A stretch of DNA of 64,000 nucleotides, taken from contig SJOL01001977.1 in NCBI GenBank assembly GCA_004794785.1, forward strand, positions 46,653-110,652. The letters run 5' to 3'. The translations under genes and the position numbers were made by a program. The notes beneath the pieces were generated by a model. It saw nothing but the letters and a program-made list of their open reading frames with translations. It had not been told where the DNA came from and did no database searches. The DNA comes from Opisthorchis felineus. Taxonomy: Eukaryota > Platyhelminthes > Trematoda > Opisthorchiida > Opisthorchiidae. Shown here piece after piece: positions 25,134-37,700 of the stretch (the stretch's first letter is position 1; the number at the start of each line of letters is the position of its first letter).

Positions 25134-25738
25134 TCAAACAGACTCATTCCGAGACGTAAACCCACTTTGTTCCAGTTCGGCAAAGAGTTTGTTAGCGGCA
25201 GTCTCAACCTCTGGCCGATCGTCCTCTAGTGCTTCAGAAAGAGCGGTCAGTGCATCAGATACCAGACAATGGGCCGTAGACATTCCCGTTTCATCGCCAC
25301 TGGACAAACGATCAAACATTCGTTTTAGGAGACGGACTGCAGATAGCCTAACAGACCAATGGACGCCTTGAGTGATGCGATGTGCCAAAGCAGAGCCCAG
25401 AGGACGTAATAGGGCTTCATCACCAGAAATGGAGTCTACTAAAGCGTCTAGGGCCTGCGTAAGCTGTGAGTCGGTGATAGCTGGTGACTTTACCACCTCC
25501 TCAGCATCCTCTAGACGCGTAATGTCCAACAACGAAATGAACGCCGAGGGGAGTTCCAGCACTGACACACCACCAGAACCGACATCCAAGGAGTTTGTGT
25601 TTTCCACCTCTACGATCAACCACCTACGTAGACAACCGACGGCGGACAGTGCAGCTTCGAGCCCTTCAGCGGGAACTCCACGGGCTAAACGTCCAACACA
25701 GGACTTCAGATGGAGCCTTTCACCTAGTCTACGGAAGC
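25134..25738 (-). CDS. HEATR1: HEATR1 last exon, BP28 C-terminal domain and stop
   Basis: Acceptor tcactctgcacag, enters with two bases in phase 1. It encodes [20 protein letters not shown], then [36 protein letters not shown] and [20 protein letters not shown]. These match the C-terminal HEATR1 pattern VRFAALITVLALAEKL / LAELMEDECEEVEHQ. The stop is at 25134-25136. No AATAAA was seen within the next 500 nt on this strand. Confidence 0.93.
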
Positions 25739-28700
25739 CTGTGCAGAGTGAGGGGTAAAGGAAGTCTAGTTAGACAGATGTGCGGATAATAATAACAAAC
25801 AGTTAATAATCGTTCAGCTGTAACACCATTTCGGTGCCTAGCTGCCATGACACCAGAAGGAATCACGGGGGATGGGATACTGCCAGGTTGCCCAAGCCTA
25901 GATAGGAGGAGTCGAGATGCAGAGGTCGGGTTCGAACCACGGACCTTCCGGTTAGTAAATTCACGCTCTTACCACTGAGTCATTGGATATATTTACGTGC
26001 GTCCAACCCGGAAACTGTACTGGTGATAGACCTATTTATAGGGATTTGTCCCAGATCCAACCGATCCGTCCGAGTCCAGTCTAGATTTTTGTGTAACGTC
26101 TGGCAATAGTGTGAAACATCAGATCCTACTCTATTATTACTGAGGGTACATTGCGTAAGTATTAACCTACACCTAGACCGCCGTGATGGAACAGTCTGTG
26201 GGTTCATTGTATGAATATTCAGACAAAGGCCTTCATCCAAATTCAAGATACCAACGGGATATCAAGATGTGAGTCACTGGGCAACGTGGACAAAGTCCGC
26301 ATTGTACATTCAACGAGTACGAGGGGTAGCGAAGCGATTTCCGCGTAAGAAGCAAAGTTATCTCATGCTAAAAACCAGAGCATCAGACGCGATGTGAACA
26401 CCTATAGATAGCGAGCTGAATGTTCCTTCATGCTGAGAAAACAAGAGAACAGCGAGGAGAACAGCCCCGCGTTCAACGGCAAATTTACAGTGAGCTATAA
26501 CATGGGAGTTGGTTGTATGTGTCGGATGGACCCAAACATTTAAAAACTGCAGTTTGATGACGGAAATGACTTAGAACAGATCTGAAAATTCGCGACGATA
26601 AGCATCGTACAGGGTCTTTGAAACAGTAGCGACAAAAATGAATTCACCATCTGAGAATCATTCTGTTTAGTTTTCACTGGATACTTTATCCAACGGTGAA
26701 ATAGCACTCAGAGGGAAGACAAACCCGTACGAACATTGTAGCATTCGTGGTCTAGGTGTTAACCTACAGAGTTAGCACTCAATAAGCGATGGAAATAACC
26801 ACTACGAACATGCTAACGGTTACGTGCCGCAACAATGGTGACGGTACGGGTGTGTGGACGACTACACTTCTAGTCCCCTAAGGCCTATGCCTAAGAACTG
26901 ATAATGACCGAAAGGCTCACAGACGTAATTCACTGTTGAACGTAAGGGGCTAGTGACTTACTCTTGCGGTTGTGACCCGACAGAATGTGGAAGGTTAAAA
27001 CAAGGTAGTCCACAAGGCTGATTTGTTTGCTAAGCTCCGAGAATTCTTCAGTTGCGATGCGATCTGAAAGGCTGAAAATGGTAAGGGGCTCATGTAGATA
27101 TCGCCGAGGGTTTTGAAGGTACAAAGCAAGACGGTACGATAAATCAGTAAGATGAAGTGAAAAATGATGAAGGAACATCAACAGAACTTACTCTGTGACA
27201 ACGTGGTACAGAAGTGAAAGTCTATCGAGGATTTTGCATACATAGGCCTCACCAAAGGATGGCTTTTTGCTGGCGTTTGTCACCCATTCGATGAGTAACG
27301 TACAAAGTCGCAGACGAGTTTCACCTGGCACTGCTGACAGAAGTGATGCCAAGGCACGATGCAACGCAGAATGCAATGATGGCTGATTGGTGCGTGAGAG
27401 ACGTGCCGCAACCCGCAGTGTAGATACCATTGTGTCACGAAGAAGCTCAGGTTGGGTTACAGAGAGCTGCAACATTTCTTCAGTCAGTTGTGCTTTAGTT
27501 GAGTGAATCACGTTTGAGGTCGTAGAGGGCTTGGCAGATTCAGCCAAATCTCCTAAGAAGATGAAACATCCTTGTAGGACAGCCTGAAGGATACACAGAG
27601 AGAAAGGATGAGTTGGTATGTGTGTCCAGTGAGTTAAGAATTAATAAACTGCGATTGAACTTGGCAAACAACTTACTGCATTCGAAGTAGCCAGGGCGGA
27701 GGCGATAACGCGTTGCAGAATAGGCAATAAATTGATGATATCCGTGACATACCGGAGTAGGTGGCTGTAAAAAAAATGAAATAACCAAAACCCATTGGTA
27801 GAAGAACGCTCGTTCAGAGTGGAAAAAAGCAAAGTTAGATTCACATGGAACGTGAAACACAATAAGTACACATACGAGTGATCAACTAGCCATGCCACGG
27901 GCTGGCTGGACTATAATACATATTGGAAGATTATCAAGAAACCGATGATTATCAGGAGTGCGCAACCAACATACCACGTGCACCTCCGACTTCTGTTCAC
28001 ACACCGCAACATCCATCAACTGATTAATTACCAGCTGCATAAGCTGGGACACATTCCATATGCTTGATGTTTCACAAAACGGGCTTTCTTAAGACAAATA
28101 TTGCAAGTCAGGTCTTGGCAATAAATTAGGTGGATAGTGGACGAGTTCAGCAGCGCTCAGCTAATAGGCATCTACTCTACCAACCACCCAATGCGTCACA
28201 AACCAAGTTGAAGATACCGCAATGTCTCAGGACGGCGGAAGAATTTTCTCTAGGAGCCATAGGATCAGAGCTGACGAAACAGCCAAACAAGGTAGGCGTA
28301 TAGTAGCCAACAATATCGCAGAGTGGATATTTTGACTTTGCGGCTCATAAGCCAAGGCAGCAGAATACATTCTGCAAGTGGTCTTCTAGAAAGTAAATGA
28401 TACCTATTTCGAAATTCCGATGTGGACACCTTTTCCCTGACCAGAGAAACTGGGAAACCACTAGTTTTTACAAGTGCTAAGTAATGCGTCATCCAAAATT
28501 TTCCTATTCCCGTTGTTAGTTTGCCTAATTCACTGCACAGCAACTGACTCCCACAATAAGATAGAACAGCCCCTTATAGATTGCTTGGTACAAAGGGCAG
28601 TCGTTTGCGGCCGAATCATGTATATGGAACCGATTTCAGAGAACGCAAGTCAGGATCTAGATAGTTCTCGCATCCAACATGTGAAAGAGAACTCTGGAAG

Positions 28701-31700
28701 AAAAGAAGCACTGAAGTACACAAGGAAATCCCACCAGGTAACGGAAGCCCCAAGTTCAAGTTGGTGTACTGTAGAGAAGTACGCGTCATGACCGCTCATG
28801 AAGCTCTAAAACGTGTTTCTATGAGTTAAGGCCCCACCTAGTCAGTGGTACCAGTATACATATGTGAGAAAGCTGGGAGTAACCAACTACCCATGATTAC
28901 ATCTAAAAAACAACTGGTAACTTACCGTATATGGTTAACGATGGAGGTAATTTGTTTCAGAGTTGACCCGGAACGCTCGGGATTGGCTCCTGTGATTGAG
29001 GCAAGATCTGTTTGACTCAGATAGAATACCAAACTGAGCAGCTGATCAGACACGGGGACTGAGTCGTCAGACTGCGAACGCGTATGAATCTGGAGCCAAT
29101 CGCCGCAAGTGAAACTGGATCCAAATGAACTGATAGTCTTGGACTGTGCACGCCTGTGTACGATTGCCAGTTCAAGAAGGTTAGCCAACAGTGTCAAGCC
29201 AGCCTATGAAAGGAGAGAAAGGGGAAAGACCAATGGATTCTGGGAAATTTCACATCGCCTGCTAAGCACGATCCATCTTGTAGCTGCGAAATCCTATTAA
29301 ACGACACAAAAGTGTAACGGACAATCCACAACTCATGTGGTCATTCAAGTTAAGCACAGAGGAGTGACGGTTCCATCTGCTCGCGCCACGGTAACATACT
29401 CATTGTGTGAGCCCACGTATTATCGTCCATTATCTGTCAGACCCATTCCCATGTTCAGAGGTTCAAGGCATTCACACTATCAACATACAAACGCTCTACA
29501 TCCTACGCACCCAATCGCATTGCTGTTGCTACACTGACCTTCGACCTTGCAAAGTAACCTTGGCCGTCTGATGACTCACTGCGTTCCAATCGGTCTTTTG
29601 GGTCTATGTATTCCTTTATAATCCATGTGCTTATAGGTGCTAAACAATCGTTGATTCCCGTCCTGGCTTTAGCGTTTTCTGTCTCGCACACTTCCGGCGA
29701 GTAGGCTGATCCTAGTGCAAGCCTATAATCAGGACGATCTGGTATCACCATTAATTCACAGATTACCACAGGAACAGGATGGCGTGCGATATACAATGTG
29801 GTACAGGGATGGAAAAGAGGAACCAGTGGCCAAGGACCAGTTACAGTGAGAAGTTGCCTCAACAAGGACCTAAAGCAACTGATGTTGTTAGATGGTAACC
29901 AACATGCATGGCTTGTTTAGAACAGCGGTTGAAATCGATGAAAAATGATGTTTCATATTGAGGTTAGTTGACACATCTTAGAATTTACGGACAACAAGTG
30001 CAGGTAACAGTAAATGAACAGCACTGGGTAACTCATAAAAGTGGAATGTAGTCCTTCCTGAAAAGTAATCCACTAAGCAATTCGTCCTGACTGCGACCCA
30101 TTAGGTGGATGTACCGAAATCGATCGCGTGTTCTTTCGATTGACAATTTAAGGCACAACGTGGCCGTACAAAGTAGATGAATGACAAGATACCGTACTGC
30201 TCACTAACTGTGGACAAAGTATCCCTGGATGACCGCAAATGATCATGATACCACACGAAGCTAAGTTCTACAGTAGTTGCTCGCTCAAAGAAAATGCATT
30301 GCCTAAAAGAGACTCGTATGGTCCGAACAGAAAAAATTACTTCGCCGGAAATGATGAGGTCAAAAGAAATTAGCAGTCTAGATGCAAAAAAGGATGAGTT
30401 CCAGATGGACTATCAAGTAAATTGGGGATCTATTTCTCTCACTATCTGACATAGCCGACGATACTACCGTGCCTTGTTCGCCGCCACAGTCAATCGTTCA
30501 ACGCGTACACAACCCATCGGGCCCAGGTCTAACAAAGAACCTCAACCTACTGATAATTCACATCAGATTAGGGAGTGAGGTACGGATAATCGGCTTTCGG
30601 ATGGCATCGGAAAGCAGAGAGCAGAACATAAACTGTTTAGGTAAATGATACACGGGAATAAATGAGCCAGTTCTTGGCCGAAAGATTTGCGTTTTGTACC
30701 AACCCATGATTCCTTACATCCAGACGTGGGCGACTTGGTAAGGTTTCAGCTTTTGAGTTTCCTACAGGGACAGAGCTACACGATAAAACAATGCTGAACA
30801 CTTTTTGGTTATTCGGAAAACTGGACAATTAGATAACGCGGTGGTGGCTAGATCAGGCAGGTATCCGACGTGTATATCTCTGTATACTTCCGCCGTCAAA
30901 AGCAATTACTTTACAGTTGTGTGAGGTTCACTTCATGTATAACGTAACATAGAGTTGTTAGAGTTTTCAACTGATAAGCCTCCAGCGGGACACAGGCAAA
31001 AGAGAGACCCAAACTTTGAATGTTTTGGTCCGGATGGATGGCTCTTAGTGAGAGTTGACGGTCGTATATGGAGGCACGGGCTCCAGGGTAAGATCACAAG
31101 GTTAGGACACAGAAAAGTAGGGATTTCAAGAAAAATTTTGGAAATCCGCCAACTAGGGCAGCAGATGGAGTGGGGTAACCGGGAGACAAATAGACGTCCG
31201 AACAAAAGCTGGAATTATTCCTCTTTTTTATGAATAGCACTATTTCAATTAAACAGGCACATTGACTAAACGAGAAAAAAACAACGAAAAAACTAACATC
31301 TACCCCCATCACTTCAGTATCACCGGCGTAGATGGAGAAAGGTCGTATTATTTCTCTACTTGGGAAGTTGAAGTGGACAAGCTTATTCAAGGAAACAGGT
31401 GCCCCGGAACACAAAGGCTCAGTGACATTTACCAGGCACATTTACCACTGCATAACGTTACAGGAGTTAACACTTACGGTAGCATATAAAAAGTGCACAG
31501 ATCTCCTTCAGGACAGACCACTTACTTGTAGATGCTGATCTCTTGAATGGACGAGACCGATGACAAGGTGAGGCAAAGTGTTGGAAGCACTGTTCGAAAC
31601 CTTCAAGTCATTTAATATCAACAGAGGACTTTGGGATAGGCGGCAGCTTGTCAGGCAATGATCCAAAGCGAAATGAAGAAGCACGCCCAAACGGTGCGTG

Positions 31701-34700
31701 GTGGCACTGGCATTGGGGCATAAGGACTGTGATGGAAGGCGTTGGAGACATTCGACAAAGAACAGACAATTAAGTGACCGCGACTCTGCAACACCTGATC
31801 CTCTAGGCTCCACCGCATTGTCAGTATCAGTCATTTTATGCTGAATGGGCCACCAGTTTTCAGGACTAGCAATAAGAATGTCCAAAGTCTGTAAAAAAAA
31901 TGGGGAAAAGATAAGAACACGGTCAGTCAACAGAAACGGATGCATTGGATAGGTGAGGAATTGGGTAGCACGAGATTCAAAGACATACCCTCATGAATTC
32001 ACCAGGATATCGATGAGCGAGCAACTTGGCCAAGTCTCGCAGACAAGACAAACATTGTCTGTGAAACGAGGAGCCGAAAAACTTTGATTCTTTCGTTTTT
32101 GAATGTAAGGCTTCTGGCTGCGAATATTGGGATGCCAGTTGAGCAGTTAATTGAACAAGACCAGCTTCTAACGTAAAATCCACTTGGGCACGCAAATGAC
32201 GACGCTTCTTGGACTTTTTCTTACCAGGCACACTATCTGCAGAGGGATACAAAGCAGGATCATCCAGAATGGCAATCGGTTCACATGCAGCGGCAAGGCT
32301 GGTTAGCTTTGCCGCTAACAAGTCAAGAGCTTTTCGACGCAAACCTTGGTTCAGCGATTCGAACAAATCGGATACCATGCGGATGAATACGTGACCGGAA
32401 ACAGAGTCGTGGATCTGAATAAGGGGAATGGAATAAAAGTGTGAAATATGATATAATGTTACAACAAGGCACTTTGAGCACGATTTTCTAATCAGCCGAG
32501 GCAAAAAGAGGTGATACAAACCGTTTATTCTTACGTTTCTTACGTTATTCCTTGAGGTAGCCAGAAAGATACACCGTTGAACTGGGATATGTATATAGCT
32601 GAAGTATTGTAGCAAAACTTGACGCTATGTAATTAAAATTGAACAATTCGGCAAACAGATATATCTTGCCTAGGATTTCAACACTCACGAGGTCCTCAGA
32701 AGACACAGGGTCAGAGGCGCTTTCATCATGATAGCGACCGACATAAAAACAACTGCAGCTATCATTAGTTGACGTCTCTATTAATTTGCAAAACCATGGG
32801 TGGAAAACAAGTTTATCGATGCACAACAGGAATGCATTTGTCTACATTACCCGTGATTGTTTGGTCATGTGTCCGTATACCAATCCAGCGTCTATTAAAA
32901 ACAAATGCGATGACGAAGAGTCAGAGAGCTGCCAATGTGACCCACTCACCAGAAGAGGGTCTGTGTGACCCAAAAAGACATTGACTAGATACTATGCCAA
33001 ACATGATTGTTAACCAATCTATGCCGTCTGTTTCGACGCAGATTGTTTGAAATTTGCACTCCCTGAAGATTTATGGCAACCGATCACTAAATTGCTTCAT
33101 TTCCGTCGACTAAACCAACCACTGAGCACCAACGTTCAAGACCGATGCCAAGGCTAATAATGGCCGATCGTTCAGGCGCAACATCCCTTCGGTGCCTAGC
33201 TGACATGCCACCCGAAGGAAGCACGAGGACTGGGGTACTGCCAGGTTGCCCAAGCCTAGACAGGGAAAGTCGAGATGCTGAGGTCGGGTTCGAACCATGG
33301 ACCTTCGAGTGAGTAAATTCGCGCTCTAACCACTCAGCCATCTCGCTAATAATGGTACTGAAGGTGGTTCACGATTTGACTCGACCAGAAGTGTGAAGCC
33401 GGCGCAAACGCCACGCATTACACCATGAGAGTATATACAGTCTCGTTGAGCGGTGTACATTAAGTCAGACATGAATCGCATGCTGTAGCTCAGTGGGCAT
33501 GACACCAGGTAATCAAACCTAGTTTACAAGTAAAAACAAATCGAGAAAGTAGAATAATAAGAAACGAATTGTAGTAACGTCCTTCCTAAGTTATAACGAA
33601 ACGAATCTTTTGGTGTATGACTGAGTGCACTGTGGCCATGGAAACGAACCTGCATTAACACAGTCTGAAGTCCAGCAAGCGACCGTTTGGTTCCCTCTAG
33701 TAGGACTGTACAATCAGACAAACTCTCATCCGTTGGTTTTAGCCTTGTCATTGTGGATGCGGCTGCAATCATCAGGTGAACAATTTGTTGTACCAGCCGC
33801 CCATACACTGCACCCAGTCCGAGTGAGTCACCAGAAGCTGCTTCTAGTTTGCTTCCATATGTAGGGTCGGTCAAAAGAGTGGTAAGCAGCTGTATAGCTC
33901 GGCCAGTCAAAGACCATACGGTTGATGGGTTTAGTGGTGGAACACAGGAGTTGACTGGAATCAGCTCATCTGTTACTTTGCCTTGGAATAATGTGGAGAC
34001 CAGCGCCTCCGCCACATGAACCGATATAACATTGGAAGAGCAAATATGTTCAGGTGGAATGGGAATGGGAGTCTCGGAGAATTCGCTGCGGGAAGCAGTT
34101 CGCTGGCGCTTCGGTGGAGGAACGATCTCAGTATCGACAACTTGCAGTTTTCTGGAAGGTGTCTCCAGAACGAACTAAAATAGTAAAAACATTACACGAC
34201 AAAACAAAGGCTTATTATCATGTTGCAATAACTGAAACGTCAAAGCAACAAATATGCGTGACTGCAGCACTATATGGCCCGTGATAATCTGGGAGACGGA
34301 CTGATTTGCTGACAAGGCCGTTAATGGCTCAGGTATGCGAAGAGGTAGTTGGAAAATCATAATGACGGACATTCAAGAAAGTGCGATTTAAAATAAAATG
34401 AATTTCTAGACATCCACCTATTGTCCTAAAGTGATCACTCCCGCTTATCTTTTTTAGCGTGTGATAAATCATTCCACAGAGGGGACCGCCACCTAATGTT
34501 TGCGGTGAATCCGGAAAGTAACCACATGTTTAGCAGTCTTTTCTGTGATAAGTCAATGGGATTTGGGAAAATATAGCACTGTATGGCCAAAAAAAGTTAC
34601 AAGGCATCCCAAGGAGCGCTTGACAGACATGTCACTCAGACTACTGAGACACACAAAAATGGAATATTATTTAGCTATGCCATCTGTCCATACCACCTTC

Positions 34701-37700
34701 TTCTTACAGGAAACACAATAATGTTGCCAGCACATATCACCTGTTAATCAAGCAATCGTTGATAAAAACCCTGCAAGAAATGTGTCGTGTGCGCGGCCCT
34801 ATTTCGAGGGCCATGTGTGCGGCTACGAAAACTTTACCCTATCGTATGCTGAAGAGATCGAAAAATCAATGTCCTGAGAAACACAGGACGTTTTTTCCCG
34901 AACAGAACGTATGACAAGCCATACTATATCCCGGTAACGAGATTCAATTGGTAAACGGCGCACAATAAATAAATCTACCGATTGTTATCAAACCTTTCGG
35001 AAATCACACTACTTAGGTGCAGCCCGGATTGTCCATTCGGCTGGTATCCGGCCGGTCAAAATGTGCTTAAAATATCCGATTGACTGTTGTTGGTCACAAA
35101 AGTAAATGTCCCAACTTAATCAGCACTCCGTCGGTAGGGTTCGACTTTTCAACTGAAAACGGCATACATACCGTGTGGTGAGACCATCCGCTAGTCGACA
35201 AACTAAGTAACAGATCCGTTGGTACTGTCTTACTGTCCATGACAACGAACTCAACTAGGCCTACAAGGTTAGAAGGAAGCTTCAGAAGTTTACGTCAAAC
35301 ATGTTCATGAAAAAACTCCTACTTTAAAAAGTCAGTTATATTGAAGTGCACGACTGTCAGATCCTCTGTTCTGCCTGTGAGATGCTTGTGAGTTCCAGTA
35401 TTCTCAAAAGTAATTACAAAAGTTAAGACATCTAACACTAATGACCGCAGCTTGTTAGTGAACCAATTATCCGCATACGTTCTGCCTCTCAACTTAACTT
35501 ACGATTCACCCGAATGTTTGCCTCTTCCCACTGGAACCATGCAATCCATTAGAGCAGTGAGGGTCAAATAACAAGCAGGTCAATTAAAATGGAAACGTTC
35601 TGTTAGACATTTACAAGAGCGCGATCCATCTGAAATCTCTAGAGTACTAGCTAAGTCGATGACAGCAAGGAAATATGTACCGGTTCAACGAGCATTGAAA
35701 GCAAAATTATCGGATTAGTGGGATCTGCCTACTTTCGAGACAAAATCTTATCCACGTAATATGTAGTCGCAAAAACAACATGAGTCAAACGCTTTATCCA
35801 TTAAATATTTCATTCACCCTTTCATAACTGAGGCCAAAGCTATCCTCATCCCAATTTCACGTTACGCTGTACTGATCTTCGGCAGACAAATTGTAAGGTT
35901 TCAGGCGTACATTTTCCATGTCTTATTGACTACGGTTCCAGTTTCCCAAACTTAAAAAAAGGTAAATGTATGCAATTGGAGCGAACATTAAGACCGTGTT
36001 ACTCATCAACTTACAAACTTTCAGTGTGGAAAGTGAGGTGAATTTCCAGAATGGACTTTGGATGTCTATCGGGTTCGCTATGCGAATGCACATGTGGAAG
36101 AATGCCCGAAACCCGAGAATAGATAGTGGATACTGCTGTACAATGGGCGAAAAACCTTGAAAGACTCGAGCGATGAATAACTAGGAGAGCGTCCCGGAAA
36201 GCAACAACATTGAGTAACACATTGCGGTCTAGTTAACAAGGTAACTAATAACAACGGAGTGAGCGCTAAGACGAAAAATCGAAGGACTGGATCACCGGCT
36301 TAAAATTTATCAGCGACAACCGGTATGACTATTGCCTGGAAGAGCAGTGTTTGGCGAGTATTGTAGAGCGAAACAGAGAGAAGGAAACATCGCCCTAATT
36401 TACGAGCTCGAGTTCAAAGGTGACAACATTTGTCAACTTTCTGGAATCAGTACTTTGACCGTCACATTCGCCATTTATCTCTTCAGGAAAACATAGTCTA
36501 TTCGGATGAGTCCGTCTTCTATTAACGCGAGAAAAGCCCGCGAAGCTATGTCTTTGAATGGCCTATTTCAGACGACATGTGAAATTCACGGTCAGTTTAA
36601 CCCCAGCGTTCGCGTCGGAATAGGATTATTGACCAAATTCATCGGAAGAATGCTGGATGCACAAAAGTGTTTGATTTACCTACGAGTGCACTCGTCCTCT
36701 AGTTGAACGAACATTTACTGGGACGATTGGCAAAGAAAGACAAGACAAAATCCCAGTATATTCCCGAATAAGGTACCACAGCACCTAGACGAGACAATAA
36801 CCCCCAAAATGGATAGGTCTTATTTGTTCAAGAAACACTTTATGCGATTATCAGAGTCTGTCCTTCGGAGTTAAGTGGAGACGATTTCAAACAAATGTTA
36901 CGGGACTTGGGTGAAAATTACGGAGTATGTCGTTCCACAATTAGTGTTGTGCAATAAAAATCGACGGCGGTGTTCGTAGAGTCAAAAAGTGCTCTGAAGC
37001 ATCTTGGGTACCTTCGAAGATGTTGCTTAACTTTTAAATAACCTCATACGTGGGTGTCCCCTACCTTTAATCGGCTGTGCAGAAGTGTGCGAGGTCTCTT
37101 GGTCTTCATGAACTTGCCATCTTCGAGGGGTTTATTCACAATTTTGGTTTCCTTACTTCATTTCGCACCAGCTACCTTTACTAAAATGACCGTTCGGAGT
37201 TATTCTAGATAAGCACAAACAACCTTGCCTGAGAGCTGTTCAGTGGAACTGATACTGCTGCAGTGGGTAAACACCAGTCTGAAGCTGGGCACCAGACTAG
37301 TAGAACTAACCGGATTCATGGTAAGAGACTAGACAAATTTGCAATATAGGCCAACCAATCGGTGGTTGATGTCACTATACGGCGCATATTTGCCAAAGGA
37401 CAGGTGGCAAAGCAGCAGTTGCCGAAAGTAGCTGAATGGGACAATCGATTCTCCGGAATACTCAATCTTGATCCACTTCAGAGATTGACCAAAACAGTTA
37501 GGATTTGCATTGGATTTCAACAGCGTCTGACAAAACTTTCACCATATACTGAATTCACTTTAAGGATGAAATTTCACCAAGACGCATTCAACGCTCACAA
37601 GTACATTCAGTGGAAAAACTGTCGTATTAGTTGTGGGGTTACCAAAAGTTTCCTGAATTTCCCGGTGGTTAGTAAACCACCAGTGACGTCTGGGGAGAGA

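Noticed and set aside
25372..25758. 128-codon plus-strand frame
   Set aside because: It is the antisense shadow of the last HEATR1 exon, whose minus-strand reading matches the BP28 C-terminal domain.
33087..33341. Proteins of the type [20 protein letters not shown] on several strands
   Set aside because: These frames are translations of the tRNA-derived SINE and recur in every copy. They are often annotated as hypothetical proteins in fluke genomes but are not genes.
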